From: Falsihalocynthiibacter sp042445055
GTDB lineage: Bacteria > Pseudomonadota > Alphaproteobacteria > Rhodobacterales > Rhodobacteraceae
DNA: 64,000 nucleotides
Direction: 5' to 3'
NCBI RefSeq assembly: GCF_042445055.1
Contig: NZ_CP170339.1
Coordinates: 1,798,001 to 1,862,000 of the forward strand
Shown here piece by piece: positions 40,872 to 49,832 of this stretch. The first letter of the stretch is position 1. Each line of letters opens with the position of its first letter. The notes under the pieces were generated by a model that was not told where the DNA came from, ran no database searches, and saw nothing but the letters and a program-made list of their open reading frames with translations. The position numbers and the translations under genes are program-made.

Positions 40872-43271
40872 TTATCCGTATGTCGCGCTATGCAAGTCAT
40901 TCACTATGAACTTTGGCGTTTCCCTTTGGTGTAATGGCGTGAAGCGGACGGTTGCGGGCATATCCGGCGTTATTGTTAGGACGTTCTGGCTAAATTGCCC
41001 AGGAACGCTCGCCTCTAGAGCAACAAAGAGCGCAAGGCGTTCAGCACTTACCACGATCTCATAATCTGCGCCCTTTTCCTTTATTTCCAATTTCAATTGC
41101 GGTGCTTCGAAGTTGTAGGACTTATAGGGGCGCAGCATGACGTGATCGTATTGAATGCCGCCATCCGCACCTTCACACGCGAAGGTTAAGATTTCGTCAC
41201 TTGCGATGCCTTCGACTTCGGCCAGCGTTTCGGCGCTATCTTGACCGACGACACCGTTAGCTTGCAATATCTCTCGGGAGGTGCCGTTCAACTTTGTGGC
41301 GCGGATTGTCACCTTAATATCAACGACTTCCATCGTATCGTTAATGCCAACGATGCGCACCTTGTCGCCCTCAGGTACCGCCGTTACGAACACTGGCTGA
41401 TAAAAATCCGCGATCATATAATGCGGCAGTTTCCAGCTTCCGCCATAGTTTAATGACGCCCAACTCGCGACGGGCCATGTGTCGTTAAGCTGCCAGATCA
41501 GCGTGCCCATACAGTGCGGCTTAAGGCTTCGCCAATATGAAACTGCCGTTTTGAGCGCCAAACCGTGCTGAATCTGCGAGAGATAAACAAAGTTCTCAAA
41601 CCCGACAGGAAAGCGAAAATATCGGAACATAGTTTCGGCTATGCGGGCATTGCCGCCTGCATTTTTCTGATGACTTTCAAGGGTTGGCGCCGCGATATTA
41701 AAGTCCTCGGGGTCCGCAAAGCTTCGGATTGTCTCCATCGATGCATAGGACTGGAATCCGAACTCTGAGCAAAAACGAGGCTTGATGTCTCGGTAGTGTT
41801 CAAAGTCTTTGCCCTCATGCCAAACCGACCAGAAATGCATATCGCCAGACGTGTCATCATGCCAAGCATCACCGAAATTCATCGGGCCAGCCGAGGGACT
41901 CGATGCCCACCAGTTTGCCTCGGGTAAAACCGCCGTCAGCGCGCGTTCGATCTGGGTGTTGAGGCGATCATAGGCCACCAGATACAGATCGCGATTGTTG
42001 CGCGGCTCGTCGTACCAAGTTAATGCGCCGACAAGCTCGTTGTCCCCACACCAAAGCGCGATAGAAGGGTGGTGATTGAGGCGCGTAACGACCTCGCGAA
42101 CCTCTGCTTCGACTTCTGTGAGGAAGGTTGCATCGGCGGGATAAAGGTTACAGGCGAACATAAAATCCTGCCAAACCAGCAACCCCATTTCATCGCACAT
42201 ATCATAGAACCAGTTCGGTTCGTATCGACCGCCACCCCAGATGCGGATCATGTTCATATGAGCATCAATCGCCGACTGCAGCAGCCCACGGACGGCCTCG
42301 CGTGTGATCCTGCCTGACAGTGCGTCAGCTGGTATCCAGTTGGCACCTTTGGCAAAGAAATCAATGCCATTCGCGCTAAACTTAAAGCTTAGTCCAATGT
42401 CGTCCTTGTCCGCATGAAACCCGATATCGCGCAGGCCGATCCGCCGCTGCGCTACGCCATCGCCAACACGTACTTCGATTTGGTGCAGCGTCTGTTTCCC
42501 CATTCCAACGGGCCACCAAAGCTCAGGATTCTCGATCTCAAAAACACATTCGATCTGATCGCTATGCCCTTGAACGATCCCCGCACGTGTTTGCCCGCAG
42601 AGGTTGACCTCGTACTCAGCCTTTTGCTCTGAGGTGGTGATAGGCACTCGAACGGTCACAACAGCGAGGCCTTCGGTATGGGCCTGATTCAACAGGACTC
42701 CTTCAATCCGAGTCTTGGTTTTCCGGCGGAGCTCGATGTCCCCGATCACACCAAACGGTGCAAGGGCAATATTCCAATCCCAACCGAAATCGCATTGGGT
42801 TTTGCGGATCATATTGCCGTGCGGAATCGGGCTGTTCATCTCGGAATATGGAATCGGGTACGGATGCGCCGCATAGCGCTTGGCGCCTTCCTTCGGGGCG
42901 GAGTGGAAATACAGCTCAACCGTGTTATTGCCCACTCGTGCGACCTGCTCCAGATCAATAGTATAAGTGCGAAAAACGTTCTCTGCAGAGAGCAGTTTTA
43001 TGCCGTTCACCGTGACATCAACGATGGTGTCCAACCCTTCGAGTACAAGCTCAAAAGCGCCATCATCAAGCGTGAACTCACGCGACACGACCCAATCGCG
43101 ATCCGCGATCCAGCGTAGATCGTATTCGTTCCGTCCAAAATACGGATCTGGGATCATCCCAGCCTCATACAGCGCTGTTATCCCGTCCCCAGGAAGGCGG
43201 ATGGGCAGATCATATTCTCCGCTCGCATCCCGTAGCCGCCAGTCCCCATTGAGCGATGTATTTTTCTGCAT
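40872..43271 (-). CDS. GH2 beta-mannosidase
   Basis: A 799-residue glycoside hydrolase family 2 enzyme, predicted to release beta-linked mannose from oligosaccharides. N-terminal galactose-binding-like domain (LNGDWRLRD, LEGLDTIVDVTVNG), sandwich domain, then a TIM barrel with KGANWIPADALSGRI, NMIRIWGGGRYEPNWFYDMCDEMG in two parts, the acid/base Glu in LWCGDNELVG and nucleophile Glu in FCSEFGFQSYAS. No signal peptide, so cytosolic, implying prior uptake of the sugar. ATG 43271 follows GGGGAGGA. A LacI-type operator lies 43 bases upstream, but no sugar transporter or LacI gene is nearby. Confidence 0.92.
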   Translation of the reverse strand: MQKNTSLNGDWRLRDASGEYDLPIRLPGDGITALYEAGMIPDPYFGRNEYDLRWIADRDWVVSREFTLDDGAFELVLEGLDTIVDVTVNGIKLLSAENVFRTYTIDLEQVARVGNNTVELYFHSAPKEGAKRYAAHPYPIPYSEMNSPIPHGNMIRKTQCDFGWDWNIALAPFGVIGDIELRRKTKTRIEGVLLNQAHTEGLAVVTVRVPITTSEQKAEYEVNLCGQTRAGIVQGHSDQIECVFEIENPELWWPVGMGKQTLHQIEVRVGDGVAQRRIGLRDIGFHADKDDIGLSFKFSANGIDFFAKGANWIPADALSGRITREAVRGLLQSAIDAHMNMIRIWGGGRYEPNWFYDMCDEMGLLVWQDFMFACNLYPADATFLTEVEAEVREVVTRLNHHPSIALWCGDNELVGALTWYDEPRNNRDLYLVAYDRLNTQIERALTAVLPEANWWASSPSAGPMNFGDAWHDDTSGDMHFWSVWHEGKDFEHYRDIKPRFCSEFGFQSYASMETIRSFADPEDFNIAAPTLESHQKNAGGNARIAETMFRYFRFPVGFENFVYLSQIQHGLALKTAVSYWRSLKPHCMGTLIWQLNDTWPVASWASLNYGGSWKLPHYMIADFYQPVFVTAVPEGDKVRIVGINDTMEVVDIKVTIRATKLNGTSREILQANGVVGQDSAETLAEVEGIASDEILTFACEGADGGIQYDHVMLRPYKSYNFEAPQLKLEIKEKGADYEIVVSAERLALFVALEASVPGQFSQNVLTITPDMPATVRFTPLHQRETPKFIVNDLHSATYG

Positions 43272-43313
43272 GTCGCATTCCTCCCCAAGTGCCATTCCGC
43301 ACTATGACTGCAA

Positions 43314-43327
43314 TGCAATCGATTACA
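43314..43327 (-). promoter_or_regulatory. LacI-family operator upstream of the beta-mannosidase gene
   Basis: TGCAATCGATTACA is a near-perfect 14-base palindrome centred on CG, matching the general LacI/GalR-family half-site pattern TGNAANCG-type. On the minus strand it overlaps a possible -35 (TTGTAA) with CATAGT 16 bases further as -10, the geometry of a repressor site. Confidence 0.6.
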
Positions 43328-43438
43328 AGAGGGCTATTCATAGTTTCTTCGGGGTGTTGAAATTTTTTGGGCGTTCGTAAGAGTTCGTAAATTTATTCGC
43401 GCTAGAACCGAATTCAGAAGTCTTAGAATGAGGTTTTG

Positions 43439-44143
43439 ATGCGGCTAATCCTGAGTATAGTTATGCTCCTGTTTCCCAGTATTGCGTGGGCGGAGCAATT
43501 TTCACTGCTACGTCCCAGTGGCGCGAAGGTTACGCCCTTTATCGCCCGAAGTGTGCTAACGACTGCACAGAAGAACGGGAGCCTGTTTTCTGGCAATTCC
43601 GCGCGAAGTTTCTTTGCTCATATGGACCGGCCTTCGACCGAGAGTCATACGCTTGGGTTGAACATAACCAAAGCTGCAATGGTGCGTCATTTAATCGGCC
43701 GTGCGGAGGCTGGAAAAATGGGGTATGACGCGATCCAGTATAGCGCCAAGATACTTCCCGATAAGCTCCCGACACAGATGACGATTGGCGAGATCTTTGA
43801 CTGGATTGCCGACACACCCAATCAGAACCATGCGATTGGCAAATATCAGTTTATTCCTAAGACCCTAAAGCGTTTGGTAAATAGAAAGTCGGTGCCGCTT
43901 AACACCGTTTTCTCCCCTCGCCTTCAGGATCAGCTTGCCGACATGTTACTCGTCGAAGCGGGATTATTGGAGTTCGAAAGCAGAGAGATAGAGCGTGTCG
44001 AGTTTATGAACAACATTGCCAAAATTTGGGCTGGGCTTCCGACATCCAATGGTCGTTCGTACTACGATGGCTTTGCTGGGAACAAAGCGACGATGGCGTG
44101 GAAGGAATTTGATCAGGAGATGAAACGTATATTTAACGGCTAA
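43439..44143 (+). CDS. Secreted lysozyme-like protein
   Basis: A 234-residue exported protein with a signal peptide ending near residue 18 (PSIAWA). The central part reads LIGRAEAGKMGYDAIQYSAKI in two segments, then MTIGEIFDWI and HAIGKYQFIPKTLKRLV. An early Glu in an RAEAGK context, an MTI/M-type active-site helix and GKYQFxPxTL are characteristic of phage-type and GH104-like muramidases. Peptidoglycan cleavage in the periplasm is therefore likely, with the Glu as catalytic candidate. ATG 43439 is used; a TTG precedes it by one codon. It is convergent with the SelA-like operon. Confidence 0.65.
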   Translation: MRLILSIVMLLFPSIAWAEQFSLLRPSGAKVTPFIARSVLTTAQKNGSLFSGNSARSFFAHMDRPSTESHTLGLNITKAAMVRHLIGRAEAGKMGYDAIQYSAKILPDKLPTQMTIGEIFDWIADTPNQNHAIGKYQFIPKTLKRLVNRKSVPLNTVFSPRLQDQLADMLLVEAGLLEFESREIERVEFMNNIAKIWAGLPTSNGRSYYDGFAGNKATMAWKEFDQEMKRIFNG

Positions 44144-44157
44144 TCTAGATGCAAAAC

Positions 44158-44181
44158 GAGAGCGGTACCTTCGCCGCTCTC
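44158..44181. terminator. Terminator between the lysozyme-like gene and the SelA-like operon
   Basis: GAGAGCGG (44158-44165) pairs perfectly with CCGCTCTC (44174-44181), loop TACCTTCG. On the minus strand the stem is followed by GTTTTGC, so it ends the long leftward catabolic operon. Confidence 0.65.
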
Positions 44182-44195
44182 ACCCTTCCAGACCG

Positions 44196-45392
44196 CTATG
44201 CGCCCCAAGCCAGATAGCTGTTCACGCTCGCGTTTCGCGGATCGGCTTCGGTTTGGTTTGCAAGCTCTTTACCCGAGCGCACAACGCGCGAGACTGCCTC
44301 GGCCACGATCTCGGCTTGCCCAGCCAAGAGATTGCACGGATCAAGCTGAAAATAGCCAAGCTCAACCTCGTGATCTCGTACAATAATCGCTGGTTCCAAC
44401 TCTCCCAGTGCACTTGCGAACTGTGCCGCATTCGCCCCAGCCGTTTTTGCGTCCACATCAATTTGCAGCCGATCGAGAGGATTACCAGTTGGATCAGGCA
44501 CAATCCGCGCGATTATCCCCTCAATATCGGCGAATGTTGTCTGCCACATATCGAGTGCCGCGCGTTCCTGCTTGCGAATAGCTTCGCCATCGCGAGACAT
44601 CCAATCTTCCATCGCGGCGATCACACCCGCAATGCTCTCTTTGCCAATTTTCATTCCACGGCCGATGCCGATATTCTGAAGGTATGTCGCGCGGATCAGT
44701 TCGCGGTTGCCGGCGACAATACCCGAAGTCGGCCCCGCCATAAACTTGTGACCCGAGTAGATCGCGATATCCGCGCCCTTCTCAAGGAAACCCGTAAGAT
44801 CATATTCCGACGCCGCATCGACAATCACCGGAACGCCCTTGGCGCGCGCGATTTCTGCAAATCGGGCAAAGGGGATCTGGCCGTAATGGACTACGTGGTG
44901 CGAAACAACATAGAGCGCCGCGGCAACGTCTTCGTCGAGCGCCGCCTCTAACTGATGGTCGCAACAATGGGTGGATTGCCCGATACTGCGGACCTCGGCA
45001 CCTGTCATATTTACGGCCGTTTCAATCGGCGCGCCATATGTGCAAAGGTGGCCAGCTTGTACCACAACCTTGCGTTTTTGCGGTGCGGCGCGCGGCAAAT
45101 CCTCTGCCATTGCGGCATTCATGCCTGTCATCGCACCCGCAATCGCCAATGATATCCCCGCACTTGCAGAGGCTGTTACCATTCCGGCCTCGGCCCCTGT
45201 AAGACGCGCGATCACACCGCTTGCTTTGGATTGAAGCTCATGCATTTTCACGAATTGGCCCATCGCTTGCGCGGTTGCGCGGCGGGAATTTTCGCCCGTT
45301 ACGGATGCGCCGAGACCCGTCATCGTGCCGCTCACGTTAATGATCCGCGTAAAACCGTTCTGGTCGTGCCAGCTCCACATTTCTTCGCTCAT
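44196..45392 (-). CDS. SelA-like PLP-dependent enzyme (probable lyase)
   Basis: A 398-residue fold-type I PLP protein of the SelA-related family that includes D-glucosaminate-6-phosphate ammonia-lyase (DgaE). Markers: GFTRIINVSGTMTGLGASV, LTGAEAGMVTASASAGISLAIA, PVIVDAASEYDLTGFLEKGADIAIYSGHKFMAGPTSG in pieces, with the PLP Lys in SGHKFM (about residue 224). It is not selenocysteine synthase: no selB or tRNA-Sec is present and the context is catabolic. A beta-elimination giving an enamine that RidA would hydrolyse fits the neighbours. Start overlaps the RidA stop by four bases. Confidence 0.87.
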   Translation of the reverse strand: MSEEMWSWHDQNGFTRIINVSGTMTGLGASVTGENSRRATAQAMGQFVKMHELQSKASGVIARLTGAEAGMVTASASAGISLAIAGAMTGMNAAMAEDLPRAAPQKRKVVVQAGHLCTYGAPIETAVNMTGAEVRSIGQSTHCCDHQLEAALDEDVAAALYVVSHHVVHYGQIPFARFAEIARAKGVPVIVDAASEYDLTGFLEKGADIAIYSGHKFMAGPTSGIVAGNRELIRATYLQNIGIGRGMKIGKESIAGVIAAMEDWMSRDGEAIRKQERAALDMWQTTFADIEGIIARIVPDPTGNPLDRLQIDVDAKTAGANAAQFASALGELEPAIIVRDHEVELGYFQLDPCNLLAGQAEIVAEAVSRVVRSGKELANQTEADPRNASVNSYLAWGA

Positions 45393-45886
45393 GCGTCGTC
45401 CTCCATCTCGAAAATCGCCTCGATCTCGACGGTTATGTTATTCGGAAGCGAACCAACACCAAAGGCAGAACGCGCATGGATACCAAGTTCGCCAAAAACA
45501 TCAGCTAGCAAAGTAGAGGCACCGTCGATCACAAAGGGGTGGCGCTCAAAATCATTGGTCGCATTTACCAAGCCCAAGAGTTTGATAACCCCCGTAACTT
45601 TCTCAAGCCCGCCGAGATAATCACGGAGCGCACCGATGATATTCACCGCGACCAAACGCGCGTGTTCGCGGGCAACTTCGGCGCTGATCTCGCCACCGAC
45701 TTTGCCGCGTAAAAGGGTGCCATCGGCCTCGACTGGTCCCTGCCCTGAAACATACAGCAGGTTTCCGGTGCGACGCACATTACAGAACGCACCAATTGGC
45801 GTCGGCGCGGATGGTGGAAGCGTTACGCCAGCAACCTTGAGGCGGGCTTCGATATCGGCGGCGGTGTTTTTGTTAAGCACGAGCAT
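45389..45886 (-). CDS. RidA-family enamine/imine deaminase
   Basis: A 165-residue protein, somewhat long for RidA (usually near 130). It has PPSAPTPIGAFCNVRRTGNLLYVSGQGPVEADG and VKLLGLVNATNDFERHPFVIDGAS with the family's late substrate-site region, ending in NNITVEIEAIFEM (the C-terminal IEAIA-type strand). RidA proteins hydrolyse reactive 2-aminoacrylate-type enamines released by PLP lyases. Here the gene is fused by overlap to such an enzyme. Start ATG 45886; the frame runs back to 45931 inside the ATPase gene. Confidence 0.87.
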   Translation of the reverse strand: MLVLNKNTAADIEARLKVAGVTLPPSAPTPIGAFCNVRRTGNLLYVSGQGPVEADGTLLRGKVGGEISAEVAREHARLVAVNIIGALRDYLGGLEKVTGVIKLLGLVNATNDFERHPFVIDGASTLLADVFGELGIHARSAFGVGSLPNNITVEIEAIFEMEDDA

Positions 45887-46847
45887 AAATCTCTTTTGTT
45901 TTTTTACAGTACGACAAATGGCCAGCGCCAACTGTCACAGATTGGGGTTCGCCCTGCGCGCATTCGTCGGCGGCATGGGCACATCGAGTTCGGAAAACAC
46001 ACCCAGACGGTGGTTTTAGCGGGCTTGGGATATCGCCCCTAAGGATCGTCCGTGAGCGCTCGATCAACGGATCGGGCATCGGAATTGCGGACAAGAGCGC
46101 CTCTGTGTAGGGATGCGAGGGCGTTGCATAGAGTGGCTTTGCAGGGCCAATTTCGGCGATGCGTCCTAGATACATTACTGCGATTTGATCGCAGAGATAT
46201 TCAACCACAGAAAGGTCGTGGGCGATGAACAGCATCGTGAGGTTGCGGCGCTCGCGCAAATCCAGCAACAAGTTCAACACCTGCGCCTGAATGGAAACGT
46301 CAAGCGCCGAAACGCTCTCATCGGCGACTATGAACTCGGGCTCAAGCGCTAGGGCGCGTGCGATCCCGATCCGCTGGCGTTGACCGCCTGAGAACTCATG
46401 CGGAAAGCGGTTCATGTGCTCGGGCTTCAGGCCAACTTCCTCAAGCAAGTCCGCAACTGTATCGCGTCGCGTTTGTGCGGTGCCGATGCCGTGGGCCTTA
46501 AGACCTTCGGCAATAATCGCGCCGACCTTGAGGCGTGGATTGAGCGATGAGACCGGATCCTGAAAAATGATCTGCATACGCCGCCGCATATCCCGCATAT
46601 CGCGAGTGGAAAGCGCGTTTAGGTCCTCTCCATCAAAAATAGTGCTGCCTGATGTGGGCTCAACAAGGCGCAACAGCGTGCGCCCGAGCGTCGTTTTGCC
46701 TGAGCCACTTTCCCCCACCAGCCCTGTTATCGAGCCGCGAGGGATGTCAAAACTCACGTCGTTTACGGCGTGGACCTGTCCCCCCGGAACCCCGAAGGTT
46801 TTGGTCAAGTTGCGGATTTTCAATAGCGGTTCGCTTGCGTCAAGCAT
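45873..46847 (-). CDS. Peptide ABC transporter ATP-binding protein (DppF-like)
   Basis: A 324-residue ATPase: Walker A GESGSGKTTLGRTLLRL, MQIIFQDPVSSLNPRL, signature FSGGQRQRIGIARALAL, Walker B FIVADESVSALDVSIQ, and the oligopeptide-transporter C-terminal cysteine region GCVFRTRCAHAADECAQ that can hold an Fe-S centre. ATG 46847 follows GGAGG and overlaps the DppD-like stop. It pairs with the DppD-like ATPase to drive the transporter. Confidence 0.92.
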   Translation of the reverse strand: MLDASEPLLKIRNLTKTFGVPGGQVHAVNDVSFDIPRGSITGLVGESGSGKTTLGRTLLRLVEPTSGSTIFDGEDLNALSTRDMRDMRRRMQIIFQDPVSSLNPRLKVGAIIAEGLKAHGIGTAQTRRDTVADLLEEVGLKPEHMNRFPHEFSGGQRQRIGIARALALEPEFIVADESVSALDVSIQAQVLNLLLDLRERRNLTMLFIAHDLSVVEYLCDQIAVMYLGRIAEIGPAKPLYATPSHPYTEALLSAIPMPDPLIERSRTILRGDIPSPLKPPSGCVFRTRCAHAADECAQGEPQSVTVGAGHLSYCKKTKEIYARA

Positions 46848-47841
46848 GTGCGGCCTCCTGATTTGCAAGGACACAGGCCACGCGATGTCCGTCACTGATG
46901 TTACGCAAATTCACGGGCATATCACACTCATCCCGCGCAAAACGGCAGCGCGGCGCAAAGGCACATCCCGGCGGCATATCGTATAGCGAAGGAACCGTAC
47001 CCGGAATGGGAACAAGGCGCTCGCCCTCTTTGCGGCCCGATGTTGGAATGGAATGCAGCAAACCTTGCGTATAGGGGTGCGTTGGCTGTGCGAACAAATC
47101 GCGCGCGCCGGATTGCTCGACGATGGCGCCCGAATACATCACGGCAACATCATCCGCCATTTCGGCAACAACACCCATATCGTGGGTGATAAACAGGATC
47201 GACATGCCCAGATCACGCTGCAATCGACGCATCAGATCAAGGATTTGCGCCTGAATTGTCACGTCGAGCGCCGTTGTTGGCTCATCGGCGATTAGTAGCG
47301 CGGGGTTGCAGACAATCGCGAGCGCGATCATCACGCGCTGTCGCATTCCCCCAGACATCTCGTGCGGATATTGGTTCATCCGCTCGGCCGCTCCGGGGAT
47401 TTCAACCAGTTCGAGCATCTCAAGAACGCGCTTGCGTCTTCCCTCTGCATCCAGATCGGTATGGAGCAAGAGCATCTCGCCGATTTGATCACCAATTGTG
47501 AACAGTGGGTTAAGGGAGGACATTGGCTCTTGAAAGATCATCGCGATCTCGGCGCCACGAATGCGCCGCATATCCTGTTCGCGCGTATTCGACACATCAA
47601 TGACCTGCCCCGCACGGGTGCGATAGTTGATCTCGCCGCCTGTAACCGAACCGTTCTTGGGCAAAAGCCCCATGATTGCCAACGAGGATACCGATTTTCC
47701 CGAGCCGCTTTCCCCTACCAACGCCAGAGTTTTTCCCGGCTGGAGGCTGAAACTCACGTCACGCAGCGCCGTTACCGACGACTTTCGTGAACGGAAAGCA
47801 ACCCTAAGATTTTTAACCTCTAGGATGGGTTCGGTGCTCAT
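46840..47841 (-). CDS. Peptide ABC transporter ATP-binding protein (DppD-like)
   Basis: A 333-residue ATPase with Walker A GESGSGKSVSSLAIMGLL, IAMIFQEPMSSLNPL, signature MSGGMRQRVMIALAI, Walker B LLIADEPTTALDVTIQ and the C-terminal PGCAFAPRCRFARDEC cysteine cluster. The MSGGMRQR form is the usual DppD/OppD signature. It overlaps the amidohydrolase gene by four bases. Confidence 0.92.
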   Translation of the reverse strand: MSTEPILEVKNLRVAFRSRKSSVTALRDVSFSLQPGKTLALVGESGSGKSVSSLAIMGLLPKNGSVTGGEINYRTRAGQVIDVSNTREQDMRRIRGAEIAMIFQEPMSSLNPLFTIGDQIGEMLLLHTDLDAEGRRKRVLEMLELVEIPGAAERMNQYPHEMSGGMRQRVMIALAIVCNPALLIADEPTTALDVTIQAQILDLMRRLQRDLGMSILFITHDMGVVAEMADDVAVMYSGAIVEQSGARDLFAQPTHPYTQGLLHSIPTSGRKEGERLVPIPGTVPSLYDMPPGCAFAPRCRFARDECDMPVNLRNISDGHRVACVLANQEAAHA

Positions 47842-48956
47842 TTGAGCCTCCGCTGGGCTGGTTGTGCCGAGTTGCCGAGGACCGTCATGCGCGGTTCAAA
47901 AATCTTGTTGATTTCGAGCGTCGCGCCGAGGCTGTCGGTGGCGATTTCGGCATGATCCACTAGATCAAAGACGGTGAAATCTGCCTTTGTGCCCACGGCC
48001 AGCCCATCACGGCCACCAAGCCCCAAAATAGGGCGCGGCCGTTCCGTAACGGCAGAGATAACCTCGTCAAACGGCAAACCCACTGCAAGCAGTTTGGACA
48101 TCGTTGTTGCCATATCGTGCACGGGGCCGCGAATGTTGCGCAGGTGAAGATCCGTCGAAATCGAGAACGGCCGCAGGCCGTCGTCAATCGCGCGGCGCGC
48201 TGTCTCGAAGCTAAAGGATGCCTGGCCATGACCGATATCCATCCGGATGCCCTCGTCTGCCATGCGTTTTGCCTGCGCAAAGAGCTTGGGCGTGTCGCCA
48301 ATAGAACCCGCTTTTTTGCCGTTGAAACAGTGTGTTACGATGTCTCCTGGTGTAAGAATGTCGAACACTTCGTCAATCAAAGGCGCGGGTTCGCCGACGT
48401 GAACCATAAGGGGCAAGTTTGCGATTTCGGCCACGCGCTTGGCGATTTTGGCGGGTGTCACGCCCCAGCTTCCTACGATCACGCCGCTCGCGCGAACCTT
48501 GATCCCGCAGATCACATCGCGGTTGGCTTCGATAACGTCGAAGGTGCGATCAATGTCGATGCAGTTCAAATCGCTGAGTTCGGAGACCCGATTGCACGCC
48601 ACCAAACCGATGGATCCGATATTCAGGAACGCGCGGATTGTCTCTTGTTCTTTGTCGATCACATATTCACGCAACCCGTGAAATGCGGCCTCGCCCGCAG
48701 AACCCGCGTCCACCATAGAGGTCACACCCGTTGGGCGGCCCGCTTCTGATGGGCGGACCGAAATATCGGTTCCGCCGTGCCAGATGTGAACGTGCAGATC
48801 GCACCAACCGGGCGAAAGGAACGAGTCCTTACAGTCAACGACTTCGGCGCCTTCGATCGGTCCTGCGGCGACGTTGCCCTCGTCATCGACCCAGATCGTG
48901 TCGGTTCCAGAAGCGTCCAAGCCGGTGAGTTTGAAGTTTACGAGTTTAAGTGCCAT
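47838..48956 (-). CDS. Amidohydrolase/deacetylase of the cog3964 type
   Basis: A 372-residue amidohydrolase-superfamily enzyme. Metal ligands: HxH in WCDLHVHIWHGG, the probable carbamylated Lys in ICGIKVRASG, His in LMVHVGEPAPL and in IVTHCFNGK, and the final Asp in DIGHGQASFSFE; near the C-terminus LGLGGRDGLAVGTKADFTVFDL is the closing strand. It resembles proteins once misnamed dihydroorotases (cog3964) that deacetylate N-acetylated or O-acetylated small molecules and often sit next to SelA-like genes. ATG 48956 follows AAGGA. It lies inside the transporter operon, implying its substrate is imported. Confidence 0.85.
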   Translation of the reverse strand: MALKLVNFKLTGLDASGTDTIWVDDEGNVAAGPIEGAEVVDCKDSFLSPGWCDLHVHIWHGGTDISVRPSEAGRPTGVTSMVDAGSAGEAAFHGLREYVIDKEQETIRAFLNIGSIGLVACNRVSELSDLNCIDIDRTFDVIEANRDVICGIKVRASGVIVGSWGVTPAKIAKRVAEIANLPLMVHVGEPAPLIDEVFDILTPGDIVTHCFNGKKAGSIGDTPKLFAQAKRMADEGIRMDIGHGQASFSFETARRAIDDGLRPFSISTDLHLRNIRGPVHDMATTMSKLLAVGLPFDEVISAVTERPRPILGLGGRDGLAVGTKADFTVFDLVDHAEIATDSLGATLEINKIFEPRMTVLGNSAQPAQRRLK

Positions 48957-48957
48957 T

Positions 48958-49818
48958 TTACATATCCTTTGCAAGGCGGGGGTCGAGCGCATCGCGGAAC
49001 CCGTCACCAATAAGTTGAAGCGCCAGAACCGATAGCGAAATCGCCAGCCCCGGAAAAACGATAAGGAACGCAGCCTGATCTAGGTACTGACGCCCCTCAT
49101 TTATCATGGTTCCCCAGCTCGGAGTTGAGGGATCGATCCCCACTCCGAGGAATGAAAGCCCCGCCTCTGCAAGCATTGCATAAGCAAAGATGAACGTCGC
49201 CTGAACGATGATCGGCGAGAGAATATTGCGAAGCACATGCGTAAACATGATCGTCACCGTTGATGAACCAAGCGCAGTTGCGGCCTCAACATAGGGCAGT
49301 TCACGGATTACCAAGGTTGAAGCGCGCACAATGCGGGCGATACGTGGTGCATACACGATTGAGAGCGCGATGATCACATTCACGACCGAGCCGCCGAGGA
49401 TCGACACAAGTGCAATCGCCAACAGGATATCAGGAAATGCCATCATCGCATCCACAAGGCGCGACATGGGCGCATCCAGCTTTCGAAAGAAGCCAGCCAC
49501 AAGGCCAATGGCGATCCCGATTACTGAGGATAACAGCGCCACGCCGATCCCGATCGTTAGCGAAACACGGCCAGCGTACAGGAGCCGAGAAGCTACATCG
49601 CGCCCGAACGCATCCGCGCCCAATAGGAAGTCACCCCCAGGAGGTGAAAGCCGCGCCCGCACCGACATTTTGCCGGGGTCGGCAATCGGAAACAACGGAG
49701 CAAACACACAAAGGGCAACGGTCACAACAAAGACGATCAGCGCGATAAGCACGGCACGACGAGAGAACAGGAGAGCAAGGAACTTCGGCTCTGAAGCTGC
49801 TGCGGAGGATCCAGACAT
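48958..49818 (-). CDS. Peptide ABC transporter permease (DppC-like)
   Basis: A 286-residue inner-membrane permease. After a first helix (about residues 20-40) it has LSPPGGDFLLGADAFGRDVASRLLYAGRVSL, the OppC_N hallmark in two parts, then the transport domain with EAATALGSSTVTIMFTHVLRN (coupling loop) and GLSFLGVGIDPSTPSWGTMINEG. It forms the channel with the DppB-like protein. Confidence 0.93.
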   Translation of the reverse strand: MSGSSAAASEPKFLALLFSRRAVLIALIVFVVTVALCVFAPLFPIADPGKMSVRARLSPPGGDFLLGADAFGRDVASRLLYAGRVSLTIGIGVALLSSVIGIAIGLVAGFFRKLDAPMSRLVDAMMAFPDILLAIALVSILGGSVVNVIIALSIVYAPRIARIVRASTLVIRELPYVEAATALGSSTVTIMFTHVLRNILSPIIVQATFIFAYAMLAEAGLSFLGVGIDPSTPSWGTMINEGRQYLDQAAFLIVFPGLAISLSVLALQLIGDGFRDALDPRLAKDM

Positions 49819-49832
49819 ATTGATCCCTTTCG

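Noticed and set aside
44196..45392. Reading the PLP enzyme as selenocysteine synthase SelA.
   Set aside because: It lies in a transport/catabolic operon with RidA and an amidohydrolase, and no selB, selD or tRNA-Sec is present; SelA-like lyases fit better.
47838..48956. Calling the amidohydrolase a dihydroorotase.
   Set aside because: No pyrimidine genes are near, and cog3964-type proteins with this context have been shown to be deacetylases rather than dihydroorotases.
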